From: Nitrospirae bacterium MYbinv3
Lineage (GTDB): Bacteria > Nitrospirota > Thermodesulfovibrionia > Thermodesulfovibrionales > Magnetobacteriaceae
DNA length: 45,175 nucleotides
Direction: 5' to 3'
NCBI GenBank assembly: GCA_002753395.1
Contig: PEAB01000022.1
Location: forward strand, 1-45,175
In this document: one piece after another, positions 8,856 to 16,068 of the stretch
How positions within the stretch are numbered: position 1 is the first letter of the stretch
Layout: each line of letters opens with the position of its first letter
Made by a program: the position numbers and the translations under genes
Notes under the pieces: generated by a model
What the model saw: only the letters and a program-made list of their open reading frames with translations
The model's database searches: none
Told to the model about the DNA's origin: nothing

Positions 8856-9242
8856 TCAACCAGAAGCTCTTTGTAGGGCAATGAAAAAAACAATCAAAAA
8901 TGCTAAAAAGATTATTAAATAACTTAAATAAAACCATCTATTAGAGGTTATAAATTTGTAATGGTTTTCATCGCTTTTAAGCGAATATTCTATTAACTTA
9001 TCAATATGTCCTGGTGTTACCTTTTCAACAATCGGATCAGCAAATTGCCTTACTCTTGAGCTGTGCAAAGCATAAAACTCCTTTCGTACAAGTTCAGGAG
9101 CTTCTTTTACTATTTCATCAAACTCACGTTCAGCAACACTATCTTTTCCTGAAGAATCAGTACCTTCAGTATTTCTCGCTATTTCTTTACCCTCTTTAGC
9201 TTTTTGCTCGGCAGTAGGTTCATTATTTTCTAAATCCGCCAC
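8856..9242 (-). CDS. small membrane protein, probably frameshifted near the 3' end (DUF2335-like)
   Basis: As it stands, 128 residues: an acidic polar head, a helical middle (EFDEIVKEAPELVRKEFYAL), the segment TPGHIDKLIEYSLKSDENHY, and a hydrophobic helix (YLSYLIIFLAFLIVFFIAL). Head, amphipathic stretch and C-terminal membrane region resemble DUF2335-type proteins. It ends abruptly after the helix. A run of seven A (8884-8890 on the given strand) lies in that helix. Reading with one base fewer extends the protein through KELLVDILKILIVFAGGFGA and GFGYKK to a stop at 8774-8776, a sensible second hydrophobic segment. So a one-base indel, sequencing error or slippage is likely. It follows the 71-aa gene by 2 nt. 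Confidence 0.7.
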   Translation of the reverse strand: MADLENNEPTAEQKAKEGKEIARNTEGTDSSGKDSVAEREFDEIVKEAPELVRKEFYALHSSRVRQFADPIVEKVTPGHIDKLIEYSLKSDENHYKFITSNRWFYLSYLIIFLAFLIVFFIALQRASG

Positions 9243-9244
9243 GT

Positions 9245-9460
9245 TTATTTATTAAACATACGATTTAGCGATCCATAAAGCATATTACTCCACTCATTTG
9301 CTCTTTCTACAAGTATTTGTTCAACATAGCGGCTAGTTGTATCTGTCAATATTGAATTTACCAATGTTTGGTAGTCATCTTCCGCCAGCCGATTCCCTTC
9401 TTTTAGCTTCTGTGAATGCTTTATAGTTTTATTTATTTGCAATGGCGAATCTGCTAACAT
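9245..9460 (-). CDS. small hypothetical protein, first gene of a two-gene unit
   Basis: A 71-residue soluble, helical protein (LKEGNRLAEDDYQTLVNSIL, then YVEQILVERANEWSNMLYGS) that I do not recognise. An AGAGAG Shine-Dalgarno lies just ahead of the ATG at 9460. The stop is 2 nt before the start of the DUF2335-like gene, so the two are co-transcribed. An 8-bp-arm palindrome (9494-9512) upstream could be an operator. The layout (two small genes, upstream palindrome) recalls autoregulated pairs, but there is no recognisable toxin or antitoxin motif. Confidence 0.6.
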   Translation of the reverse strand: MLADSPLQINKTIKHSQKLKEGNRLAEDDYQTLVNSILTDTTSRYVEQILVERANEWSNMLYGSLNRMFNK

Positions 9461-9493
9461 GGTAATCTCTCTGTGCTGCTCATAAACTTATTT

Positions 9494-9512
9494 ACGATGT
9501 AAAATACATCGT
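9494..9512. promoter_or_regulatory. palindrome ACGATGTA-AAA-TACATCGT, possible operator
   Basis: Perfect 8-bp arms around a 3-bp spacer, 34-52 bp upstream of the 71-aa gene on the minus strand, where a dimeric repressor could bind. No T-run follows, so it is not a terminator on either strand. Confidence 0.45.
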
Positions 9513-9564
9513 TATGTTTCAATTAACCGTCTCTTCTACTTAATTTTAACGTACCAAGATATTT

Positions 9565-9593
9565 TTGTCAACACGTTGAAATTAGGTTATAAT
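9565..9593 (+). promoter_or_regulatory. sigma70-type promoter P1 for the AAA+/radical-SAM/FHA unit
   Basis: TTGTCA (9565-9570), a 17-bp spacer and a perfect TATAAT (9588-9593), pointing toward the AAA+ gene. Confidence 0.6.
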
Positions 9594-9594
9594 G

Positions 9595-9624
9595 TTGACA
9601 CATGGTATTGACTTGTTTTAGAAT
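9595..9624 (+). promoter_or_regulatory. sigma70-type promoter P2 for the same unit
   Basis: A perfect TTGACA (9595-9600), an 18-bp spacer and TAGAAT (9619-9624), immediately downstream of P1. Tandem promoters suggest substantial or dual control of the operon that follows. Confidence 0.55.
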
Positions 9625-9669
9625 GCTAAACGGACGAGGAATATAGATGACACGCTATATAAATGGGGT

Positions 9670-9750
9670 CAAGGGGGCTTGCCCTCTTGCGAGGGGATCT
9701 GAGGGGCAGGTGCGACCTGCAGCGACAAGGGGGCGGTGCGCCCCCCTTCT
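9670..9750 (+). repeat. GC-rich core module forming the 5' leader of the AAA+ gene
   Basis: This stretch starts ggggtcaagggggcttgccc and ends cccccttct directly before the ATG at 9751. It is the same GC-rich module found inside the TIR elements at 20759, 25906, 29502, 34027 and 43175, but no TIRs are visible here. It can fold into strong hairpins (e.g. GGTGCGACCTGC, GGGGGCGGTGCGCCCCCC) next to the start codon, which could dampen translation. Confidence 0.65.
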
Positions 9751-11406
9751 ATGAAACCGCAGTTCATGCCAAAGTGGGCCAGAGAGATCGTCAGATTTAT
9801 GTCCGTTAAACCGCAGTTCATGCTCTGGGGGAACGTCTACGACGTCTATCCGATGCAACTCAAGGACGGCGCCATCACTACCCTCAAGATCACAGACTAC
9901 CTCAAGACCCTCCTCAAGGAAAACGACTACAGCCTGATCCTCGCCTACGAACCCCTCTACGGCCTCAAACTCCTCGACGGCGACCCAGAGACATTAAAAA
10001 AAACCACCAAAGAACAGATAAAACCCGACACGCCCCTCATCGCCACACCTGTCAGGATGGCCGAACTTGCAGAACTCCTGACCACATCAAAAGAGGCCAG
10101 CAGCGCCATCATCCTGAACTTTGCCTCAAGGATTGCCGACATAGCGCCAACAGACATGCAGGAGTTCTTCTACCGGATGTTCAGACTGGCACACAGGTCA
10201 ATACCAATAATGACGGGGTCGCCGCCATCTCCACGGTTCAACCTCGTCATCTGGCTGCTGGATAAGGAAAACGACGTACCAGCCTGGTACACCATCGACA
10301 ACGCCCGCATAAGACTCCTGAACATCCCAAAACCCGACTACTTCCTGAGAAAAAACGTCATAGACACCCTGGCCAAGGCCATAGACGGTTTCAAGGACAC
10401 TGAAGAACAAAAAAAACAGGAGGGTCTGTCCCTTTTCATAGACCAAACGAACGGCCTCTTTGCCTCTGAGATCGTATCTATCGTGTCGCTGGCAAGACGA
10501 CAGAAGATACACTTCACACAGATAAGCGACGCCATCAAGGCCTACAAACTCGGCATAGTAGAAAACCCGTGGTCAAGGCTCGACATGCTAAAGATAGCCG
10601 ACTCAGACAAACTCCTGATCAAGCGGGTCAAGGGACAGACGGATGCCGTGCTCCGCTCCTCAGACATCATCAGGCGCGCCGTGTTCAACCTCTCCGGCTG
10701 TCAGTACTCCAAACACTCACAGCGGCCCAAGGGGGTGCTCTTCTTTGCCGGACCCACGGGTGTTGGCAAAACAGAACTGGCCAAGTCCATCACCGAGCTT
10801 ATCTTTGGCACCGAGACCAGCTACCTGCGCTTTGACATGAGCGAATACGCACAGGAGCACTCAGATCAACGCCTCGTTGGCTCACCGCCTGGATACGTCG
10901 GCTACGATGTCGGCGGGCAGCTAACAAACGCTATTAAAAACAACCCCTTCTGCGTCATACTATTTGACGAAATCGAAAAGGCACACCCCAAAATATTAGA
11001 CATATTCCTGCAAATACTAGACGACGGCAGACTCACCTCCGGCAGGGGCGAGACGGTGTACTTCTCCGAGAGTCTGATCATCTTTACCAGTAACTTGGGC
11101 GTCTACAAACGCGGCCCCAACGGTCAGCGCCTCCAGCGGGTGACTCAGGAGATGCCCTACGACACCATAAACACCCAGATACGGCAGGCCATAGAGGACT
11201 TCTTCAAGTACACCATCGGACGGCCTGAGATACTCAACCGGATAGGGGAGAACATAGTCGTGTTTGATTTTATAAGGCCAGAGGCAGCCTCCTTGATCCT
11301 TAAAAAGATGCTCCAAAACGTCCTGGATAAGATAAGGGACTCCTACAGCATAGACGTTACACTGACGGAGGTGAGGAGGAGGCATACAACAGGCTCGTTG
11401 AGATAA
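9751..11406 (+). CDS. Clp/HSP100-type AAA+ ATPase with degenerate N-terminal AAA-like domain; 3' frameshift
   Basis: ATP-driven unfoldase-like protein. Residues 1-300 look like a degenerate AAA-type domain without a visible Walker A (VKPQFMLWGNVYDVYP, ASSAIILNFASRI). Residues 330-550 are a Clp D2-type module: Walker A GPTGVGKT (about 334-341), FDMSEYAQEHS, pore loop GYVGYDVGG, Walker B VILFDEIEKAHP, sensor IIFTSNLG and arginine-finger region GRPEILNRI. The frame closes early at 11406. The expected D2 small domain continues in the -1 frame to 11594, so a one-base deletion (or error) lies near 11365-11372. The start is uncertain: ATG 9751 abuts a repeat, and GTG 9736 and ATG 9766 are alternatives. 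It leads a unit with a radical-SAM and an FHA protein. Confidence 0.85.
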   Translation: MKPQFMPKWAREIVRFMSVKPQFMLWGNVYDVYPMQLKDGAITTLKITDYLKTLLKENDYSLILAYEPLYGLKLLDGDPETLKKTTKEQIKPDTPLIATPVRMAELAELLTTSKEASSAIILNFASRIADIAPTDMQEFFYRMFRLAHRSIPIMTGSPPSPRFNLVIWLLDKENDVPAWYTIDNARIRLLNIPKPDYFLRKNVIDTLAKAIDGFKDTEEQKKQEGLSLFIDQTNGLFASEIVSIVSLARRQKIHFTQISDAIKAYKLGIVENPWSRLDMLKIADSDKLLIKRVKGQTDAVLRSSDIIRRAVFNLSGCQYSKHSQRPKGVLFFAGPTGVGKTELAKSITELIFGTETSYLRFDMSEYAQEHSDQRLVGSPPGYVGYDVGGQLTNAIKNNPFCVILFDEIEKAHPKILDIFLQILDDGRLTSGRGETVYFSESLIIFTSNLGVYKRGPNGQRLQRVTQEMPYDTINTQIRQAIEDFFKYTIGRPEILNRIGENIVVFDFIRPEAASLILKKMLQNVLDKIRDSYSIDVTLTEVRRRHTTGSLR

Positions 11407-11594
11407 CCTGCACCAACCTGTCGATGGGCGGACGGGGGATCGGAAACAAGCTGGAGGCGGCCTTTATAAACCCGTTTTCGAGGTCGCTGTTTGAGATTCA
11501 GGGCAGATCGGAAACCAGCCTAAAGATAATAGACATCACTCAGGAAGGACAATCATGGAGACTAACGATAGACAGGCAATCTTTGTCAATCTGA
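11370..11594 (+). pseudogene. displaced C-terminal end of the AAA+ ATPase (-1 frame)
   Basis: In the frame one base back from the ATPase the sequence reads EEEAYNRLVEITCTNLSMGG, RGIGNKLEAAFINPFSRSLF and onward to a stop at 11592-11594. GGRGIGNKLEAAFINP is the typical end of Clp-type D2 small domains in this family. It overlaps the next gene's start by 40 nt. Joining the two frames restores a protein of about 610 residues. Confidence 0.75.
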
Positions 11595-12175
11595 TCCACT
11601 ATCCCGTGTATGCGCTGGGCGTGGGGGCACGTGTGGGGATCTGGTTTCAGGGCTGTTCCATCAGGTGCAAGGGCTGTCTGTCGAGGCACACGTGGCAGAT
11701 GGAGGACGGACTCAAGATGGACGTAGATAGCGTTATGGGCGAGATTCTCAAGCACAAGGATGCCAAACCCGACGGGATAACCATATCAGGTGGAGAACCG
11801 TTTGACCAGCCGGATGCCTTGTATCCGCTGCTTGTGAAGATAAGAGAGGCCGGCTTTACGGATATCATGCTCTACAGCGGTTATCTGTTTGACGACCTTA
11901 TGGCCAGGTACGAATACATTGTAGGGCTTATAGACGTGTTGATTGACGGCCGGTTTATGCAGGGGATTGAGACCGACTTTGTGTGGAAGGGGTCAGCCAA
12001 TCAGAACGCCCACGTAATCACGCATGACGCCCTCTTGCGCATCAGGTATAATGCCTATCTAAAGAGGAGGGCAGAGCGGAAGAAGCTCCAGATCGTTGAA
12101 ACGCAGCGCGGGATATACGTAATAGGCATCCCGCGGCAGACAGATACGGAGGCGATAAGGCTTGTTATGTGTTAA
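11555..12175 (+). CDS. radical SAM protein, NrdG/activase-like
   Basis: A 206-residue protein with the minimal radical-SAM core of glycyl-radical-enzyme activases and related 4Fe-4S proteins. The cluster motif is CSIRCKGC (CX3CX2C) preceded by GIWFQG; the SAM-binding motif ISGGEPFDQP and the strand MLYSGYLFDDL follow. NrdG-type proteins normally activate a glycyl radical enzyme, but none is encoded nearby. Here it sits between the AAA+ ATPase and an FHA protein, overlapping the ATPase's restored 3' end by 40 nt and the FHA gene by 14 nt. AGGAAGGA precedes the ATG at a good distance. The substrate is unknown; modification of a protein handled by the ATPase is speculation. Confidence 0.85.
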   Translation: METNDRQAIFVNLIHYPVYALGVGARVGIWFQGCSIRCKGCLSRHTWQMEDGLKMDVDSVMGEILKHKDAKPDGITISGGEPFDQPDALYPLLVKIREAGFTDIMLYSGYLFDDLMARYEYIVGLIDVLIDGRFMQGIETDFVWKGSANQNAHVITHDALLRIRYNAYLKRRAERKKLQIVETQRGIYVIGIPRQTDTEAIRLVMC

Positions 12176-12602
12176 GGTATGTCCAACGTGCAAGACCAGG
12201 AACGACCCCGTCGAGGTCATGTGCACGTTCTGTCTAGGCGACATCTCCGGTGCGGCCGTTGAGGAGGAGCAGGCCACCCCACGGGAGACGGAGGCCGCTG
12301 CACAAGAGGAGAAGGCTGTCTTGACGCTTAGGGCAACTGACGGCAGGCTCATAATCGTCCGTGATGGCGACGTTGTTGGCCGCATGGCCGTTGGTGCGGA
12401 TGTCATAGAGGCGTACAAGACGGTATCCAGGCGGCATGTCAGGTTTACGCATGAGGGTGGTCTCTGGTACGTCGAAGACCTCAATACGACCAACGAAACC
12501 TACATAGACGATGTACGTCTGCCAACAGCCAAGAAGATCCAACTCAACAGCAATCAGAAACTAACCCTATCATCCGCCCTAGAGCTTACAGTGCTAATCT
12601 AG
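12162..12602 (+). CDS. zinc-ribbon plus FHA domain protein
   Basis: A 146-residue protein. An N-terminal zinc ribbon (CPTC and CTFC, spaced 14 residues) is followed by an acidic linker of about 35 residues and a C-terminal forkhead-associated domain: GRMAVGAD, then SRRHVRF with the phosphothreonine-binding SRRH, and EDLNTTNETYID with the conserved N.T. FHA domains bind phosphothreonine, so a Ser/Thr kinase is expected elsewhere; none is in the window. The TTG at 12162 was chosen because GGAGG (12149-12153) lies 8 bp ahead and the zinc ribbon follows at once. It overlaps the radical-SAM gene by 14 nt. Confidence 0.85.
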   Translation: MLCVKVCPTCKTRNDPVEVMCTFCLGDISGAAVEEEQATPRETEAAAQEEKAVLTLRATDGRLIIVRDGDVVGRMAVGADVIEAYKTVSRRHVRFTHEGGLWYVEDLNTTNETYIDDVRLPTAKKIQLNSNQKLTLSSALELTVLI

Positions 12603-12698
12603 TGAGAGAGCTAAGCAAAGAGAAAGAGAGAGAAAGAATGGAGGTCTTTGCCTACTGACGCAGGGGTTCGCAACCCCCTCCATATTCATTTTCAAAGC

Positions 12699-12717
12699 CT
12701 TAAGTCAGCAGCATTTA
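12699..12717. repeat. solo degenerate end of family C element
   Basis: CTTAAGTCAGCAGCATTTA differs by a few bases from the family C end CTTAAGTCAACAGCATTA. No partner end is obvious. Nothing else is supported in the 213-bp gap between the FHA and YkgJ-like genes beyond a purine-rich stretch at 12605-12640. Confidence 0.5.
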
Positions 12718-12815
12718 GGCAGCGCCTCCCCTTCTTCCTTTCTTCTGTGCAGTATTATTTAGCAGGCCGCTTATGTTAGAATCCTTGTATCATTACAAAT
12801 AAAGGAGTAAGAGCT

Positions 12816-13487
12816 ATGGAAATCGTAACTCCATTTGAGCAGCAGGATGAGTGCATCAGATGCGGGCAATGCTGTAGGAGAGGCAGTGCCACCCTGCACG
12901 TTGCTGACGCTAACTTGATCATAGAGGGGGCGATCAGCTACAGCGACCTCTTCACTATCAGAGAGGGGGAGCTGGTCTACAACAACCTTGACGACGAGTT
13001 CATTACCATCGATTACGAACTAATAAAGATAAGCGAAATAAAAGGGGCTCGAACCTGTTCGCTCTTTATAGAGGACGGAAACGCCTGCTCAATATATGAA
13101 AATCGGCCTATCCAGTGCAGGGCATACGAGTGCTGGAACACCGAGGGGTTTATAGACACCTTCAATGAAGAAAAACTCACACGTGAACATCTTTTAGCGG
13201 GCAACAGCGTCCTATTAGACGTAATCAGGGCACACGAGGAACGATGCTCTTATGCCAGGTTAGCAGAGTACGTTGGCATGATACGTGAGGGAAAAGACAT
13301 GGTGCAGGAGGTCTTTGACGCCCTAAGCTATGACGAGGCCTTAAGACCGCTTTTGACGGAGAAATTAGGCGTTGCCCCCGAATTCATGCCACTTATACTC
13401 GGACGACCGCTTAGAGATACAATCATAATGTTCGGCTATAAGGTGGAAAAAGATCAGGAAGGCAACAACTGCCTGCTAGTCCTGTAG
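12816..13487 (+). CDS. YkgJ-family CxxCxxCC cysteine-cluster protein
   Basis: A 223-residue protein of the YkgJ/UPF0153 family (putative zinc/iron-chelating domain). The N-terminal signature CIRCGQCCRRG gives the CxxCxxCC cluster; later cysteines in ARTCSLFIEDGNACSIYENR and PIQCRAYECW complete the usual metal-site pattern. The family's biochemical role is not settled. AAGGAG lies 8 bp before the ATG. It is 9 bp upstream of the FAD oxidoreductase and probably co-transcribed with it, which would fit an electron-transfer partnership (inference). Confidence 0.88.
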   Translation: MEIVTPFEQQDECIRCGQCCRRGSATLHVADANLIIEGAISYSDLFTIREGELVYNNLDDEFITIDYELIKISEIKGARTCSLFIEDGNACSIYENRPIQCRAYECWNTEGFIDTFNEEKLTREHLLAGNSVLLDVIRAHEERCSYARLAEYVGMIREGKDMVQEVFDALSYDEALRPLLTEKLGVAPEFMPLILGRPLRDTIIMFGYKVEKDQEGNNCLLVL

Positions 13488-13496
13488 ATTGATGCT

Positions 13497-14723
13497 ATGG
13501 AAGTTAAACCAAAGATTGTAATAGTAGGAGGCGGGATTGCTGGCGTATCTGCTGCTGAAGCCGCCAGAAAGGCCTCAGCCAAGGCCAAGATAATCATGTT
13601 ATCAAAGGAGCCTTACCTGCCATATTATCGAATAAACCTAACGCGCTATCTTGCCGGAGAGGTCACCAATAACGAACTCGAAATCCACCCTGAAAGCTGG
13701 TATAAAGGAAGAGACATCGATCTTTCATTAGGTACAGAGTTGAGCTCTATAGATCTAGCAAGTAAAGCCCTTGTAATGCGTGATGGTAAGAGTCAGACCT
13801 ACGATAAACTGATCTTAACCCTTGGTTCTTACGCATATGTGCCCCCAATAGCGGGGATTGACAAGCCAAACGTCATAGTGCTTCGCACAAGAGACGACGC
13901 CGATTGTTTGCTCAATAACTGCCAGCGGGCGTCACGTTTTGTATGTATCGGCGGGGGCCTGTTGGGACTTGAAACAGCCGGAGCACTCTCCAGACGAGGG
14001 ATGGAGGTAGCGTTGTTGGAAGGATTTAACTGGCTTCTTCCACGGCAGCTCAACCGAAAAGCCAGCGCTATCTTGGAACGGCACATAACCAAAGAGGGGT
14101 TTACTATCCACAAAGGCGTCAAGACCAAGGAAATTGTCGGAGACGAGAACTCTACCAGCGTTCTCCTAGACAACGGTAACACAATTGCGGCAGACATGAT
14201 CATCGTTACAACTGGGATACGCTCAAACATAGACCTTGCCCGTGCAGCAGGTCTATCGGTAAACAATGGTATAATTGTGGATAACACCTTGAAGACCTCG
14301 CACCCTGATGTCTATGCAGCAGGAGACGTTGCAGAACACAAGGGTATAATATATGGAACCTGGGGTTCGTCTATGACCCAAGGGACTACAGCCGGAATGA
14401 ATGCAGCAGGACAACACGTTGAGTTCACGGGGATCCCTCGTTCCAACATGCTAAAAGTGCTCGGATATGACATGTTTAGCATCGGAGAGATAGATCCAGC
14501 AATTGGCAGCGATGAGGTTATAGATGGCGAGATGGATGGGAATTATTATTACTTCTTGTTGCGTGGTAATCACCTGATAGGGGCAATCCTCCTTGGAGAT
14601 ATAAGGCCGTCAGTAGTAGTCAGAAAAACCTTAGAAAAGCAAGTAGACTGCTCTGAAGTCTTAAAGGCAAAAAAGGGGGTGCTAGAGGTTCTTAGTTTTT
14701 TTAAGGATGCAGTTAAGCGCTAA
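13497..14723 (+). CDS. FAD/NAD(P)-dependent pyridine nucleotide-disulfide oxidoreductase (NirB-/rubredoxin-reductase-like)
   Basis: A 408-residue flavoprotein. It has an FAD-binding Rossmann motif at the start (IVIVGGGIAGVSAAEAAR), the PYYRINLTRYLAG segment typical of the NirB/NasD flavin module, and a second dinucleotide fold (FVCIGGGLLGLETAGALSRR) for NAD(P)H. The second FAD motif is TSHPDVYAAGDVAEH. It lacks the iron-sulfur and siroheme domains of a full nitrite reductase. So it likely passes electrons from NAD(P)H to a small iron protein such as a rubredoxin; the partner is unknown, though the upstream cysteine-cluster protein is a candidate. Confidence 0.9.
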   Translation: MEVKPKIVIVGGGIAGVSAAEAARKASAKAKIIMLSKEPYLPYYRINLTRYLAGEVTNNELEIHPESWYKGRDIDLSLGTELSSIDLASKALVMRDGKSQTYDKLILTLGSYAYVPPIAGIDKPNVIVLRTRDDADCLLNNCQRASRFVCIGGGLLGLETAGALSRRGMEVALLEGFNWLLPRQLNRKASAILERHITKEGFTIHKGVKTKEIVGDENSTSVLLDNGNTIAADMIIVTTGIRSNIDLARAAGLSVNNGIIVDNTLKTSHPDVYAAGDVAEHKGIIYGTWGSSMTQGTTAGMNAAGQHVEFTGIPRSNMLKVLGYDMFSIGEIDPAIGSDEVIDGEMDGNYYYFLLRGNHLIGAILLGDIRPSVVVRKTLEKQVDCSEVLKAKKGVLEVLSFFKDAVKR

Positions 14724-14763
14724 GACTCTCACTTCTATTGTATATTAAGACATTGAGGTGTTT

Positions 14764-15594
14764 ATGATACATCAGACGTATGACGTGTTACTTAAGGACA
14801 TTATCAAGGATGTACCACCAAAGTTTCTAAAGATGCTTACAGGTTATGAAACCGGAAGGTTTCTGGATATACAGCTCCCTGACGTACAGGTAAGGCAGCC
14901 AGACTTGTTGGTTGAGGTCGAGGATGGCAATATCGTGCACATAGAGATACAATCAACCGATGATAAGTCTATAACGGGGCGCATGTATGAGTATAGTGCA
15001 CTAATCAATAAGCAGTTTAACAAATTGCCAAAGCAGACGCTGTTATACATCGGCGATAAAGAGATAGCGACGGTAAATAGAATAAGCAGCGAGGATGTGA
15101 ATTATTCCTACAGGGTTATTGATATTAAGGAAATCGACTGTTGCGTGTTGTTACAAAGCGATAAACCTGAGGACTTTATACTTGCTATATTATGTAAGAC
15201 AGACGATGTCGATGGTACGATAAAAACGATTGTGAAAAGGCTTTCAGTCATGTCTCCAAAGGATGCGAAAGACTATTGCTTAAAGCTGTTGTATCTGTCT
15301 AATTTAAAAAAGTTGTATAATAAAGTTAAATGGGAGGTAGATAACATGCCAATAACATTTGACATAAGAGAGAGTGAGATGTTTTTAGATGGTAAGCGTG
15401 AGGGGATACTTGAGGGTAGGCTTGAGGGGATAGAAATGTTGCTTGAGATTAAATATGCCTCTAAAGGCCTTGAGCTTATGGATATGATCAGAAACATCGA
15501 TGATTTAGATAAGCTAAATGAGTTAAAGGTTTTAATTAAGAGGTCTGATACAGCAGATGAGCTAAGAGCGATGCTTGTTGAGATGCTTAAATGA
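14764..15594 (+). CDS. Rpn-family recombination-promoting nuclease / PD-(D/E)XK transposase-like protein
   Basis: A protein of about 276 residues of the Rpn (YhgA-like, DUF4351-associated) group. The N-terminal half has a PD-(D/E)XK nuclease core: QPDLLVEVEDG then HIEIQS, i.e. PD...E.Q, followed by GRMYEYSALINKQF. The C-terminal part is charged and helical, with REGILEGRLEGIEMLLEIKY characteristic of these proteins. Family members promote RecA-independent recombination as DNA endonucleases. I chose ATG 14764 because TTGAGG precedes it by about 5 bp; GTG 14758 is an in-frame alternative. The protein may be mobile and is followed by repeat DNA. Confidence 0.85.
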   Translation: MIHQTYDVLLKDIIKDVPPKFLKMLTGYETGRFLDIQLPDVQVRQPDLLVEVEDGNIVHIEIQSTDDKSITGRMYEYSALINKQFNKLPKQTLLYIGDKEIATVNRISSEDVNYSYRVIDIKEIDCCVLLQSDKPEDFILAILCKTDDVDGTIKTIVKRLSVMSPKDAKDYCLKLLYLSNLKKLYNKVKWEVDNMPITFDIRESEMFLDGKREGILEGRLEGIEMLLEIKYASKGLELMDMIRNIDDLDKLNELKVLIKRSDTADELRAMLVEMLK

Positions 15595-15712
15595 TCCACC
15601 CGTCGCACTTTTTACGCGGACGTGGGGGCAGAGTGGGACTCTCAGCGCTGCTGTTTTTATGTATCACACGCAATTTGAAGCAGCTATGAGCGCCTACTCA
15701 TAACGCTTTTAT

Positions 15713-16068
15713 GAGGTCATATTCAATATGGCTGCAATAAAAAATGTCTGAACCACGATTTAACGGATTAAGGGATTACCAAGATTAATTAAAGTCTTTT
15801 TGTATCCTCTTTAAAAAGCATGGTAAAAATTTTTATGGTTTCAAGACTATGGATTCCCACTTTCGTGGGAATGACAGTAATGGCCGTTTTCCAAATATGT
15901 CATTCTACAGCCTGTCCCTGGCTTGAACAGGGGTAAACAGGAATCCAGAAAGCGTAAAAGCATAGTTACCATGAAATATAAAGAAGATACGTCTTTTTCC
16001 TGTATATCCTATAATCTGTGTAATCCTAGTTCAGACGATCCCCATGTTTACTTAAGTCTGACATTGCC
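15713..16068. repeat. Family D element, interrupted by a family B element
   Basis: The left part (about 15713-15801) carries GCAATAAAAAATGTCTGAAC and ACGATTTAACGGATTAAG. The right part (15991-16068) carries GTGTAATCCTAGTTCAGACG and ends GACATTGCC. The uninterrupted copy at 19207-19380 has the same order. Its right end overlaps and encodes the C-terminus of the CrtI-like gene. The 15595-15712 gap before it shows no gene. Confidence 0.75.
15802..15990. mobile_element. Family B TIR element (189 bp) with 8-bp target duplication
   Basis: The ends GTATCCTCTTTAAAAAGCAT and ...TTCTTTATATTTCATGG (read from the right end) are inverted. Perfect 8-bp repeats GTCTTTTT flank it at 15794-15801 and 15991-15998. 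The core is the TGTCATTC/GGAATCC hairpin plus CCCTGGCTTGAACAGGGG. It sits inside a family D copy. Confidence 0.88.

Noticed and set aside
8884-8890. Programmed -1 frameshift at the T TTT TTC heptamer in the small membrane protein
   Set aside because: The heptamer is in the right phase, but the -1 frame stops soon in a senseless peptide. The sensible extension needs a +1 shift or one base fewer, so an indel is the better explanation.
10569-10835. Arginine/histidine-rich open frame within the AAA+ gene
   Set aside because: An out-of-frame shadow of the Walker A region; the main frame has strong family motifs throughout.
12656-12690. Rho-independent terminator after the FHA gene
   Set aside because: The GGGGTTCGCAACCCC stem is good, but it is followed by TCCATATTC rather than a T-run, so I could not support intrinsic termination.
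13497-14723. Assimilatory nitrite reductase large subunit (NirB)
   Set aside because: Only the flavin/NAD module is present; the [2Fe-2S], ferredoxin-like and siroheme domains are absent and no gene fragments for them follow.
15713-16068. CRISPR-like array from the repeated GATTAA-rich and hairpin segments
   Set aside because: The repeats are inverted, irregularly spaced and occur as dispersed elements; there are no regular spacers or cas genes in the window.
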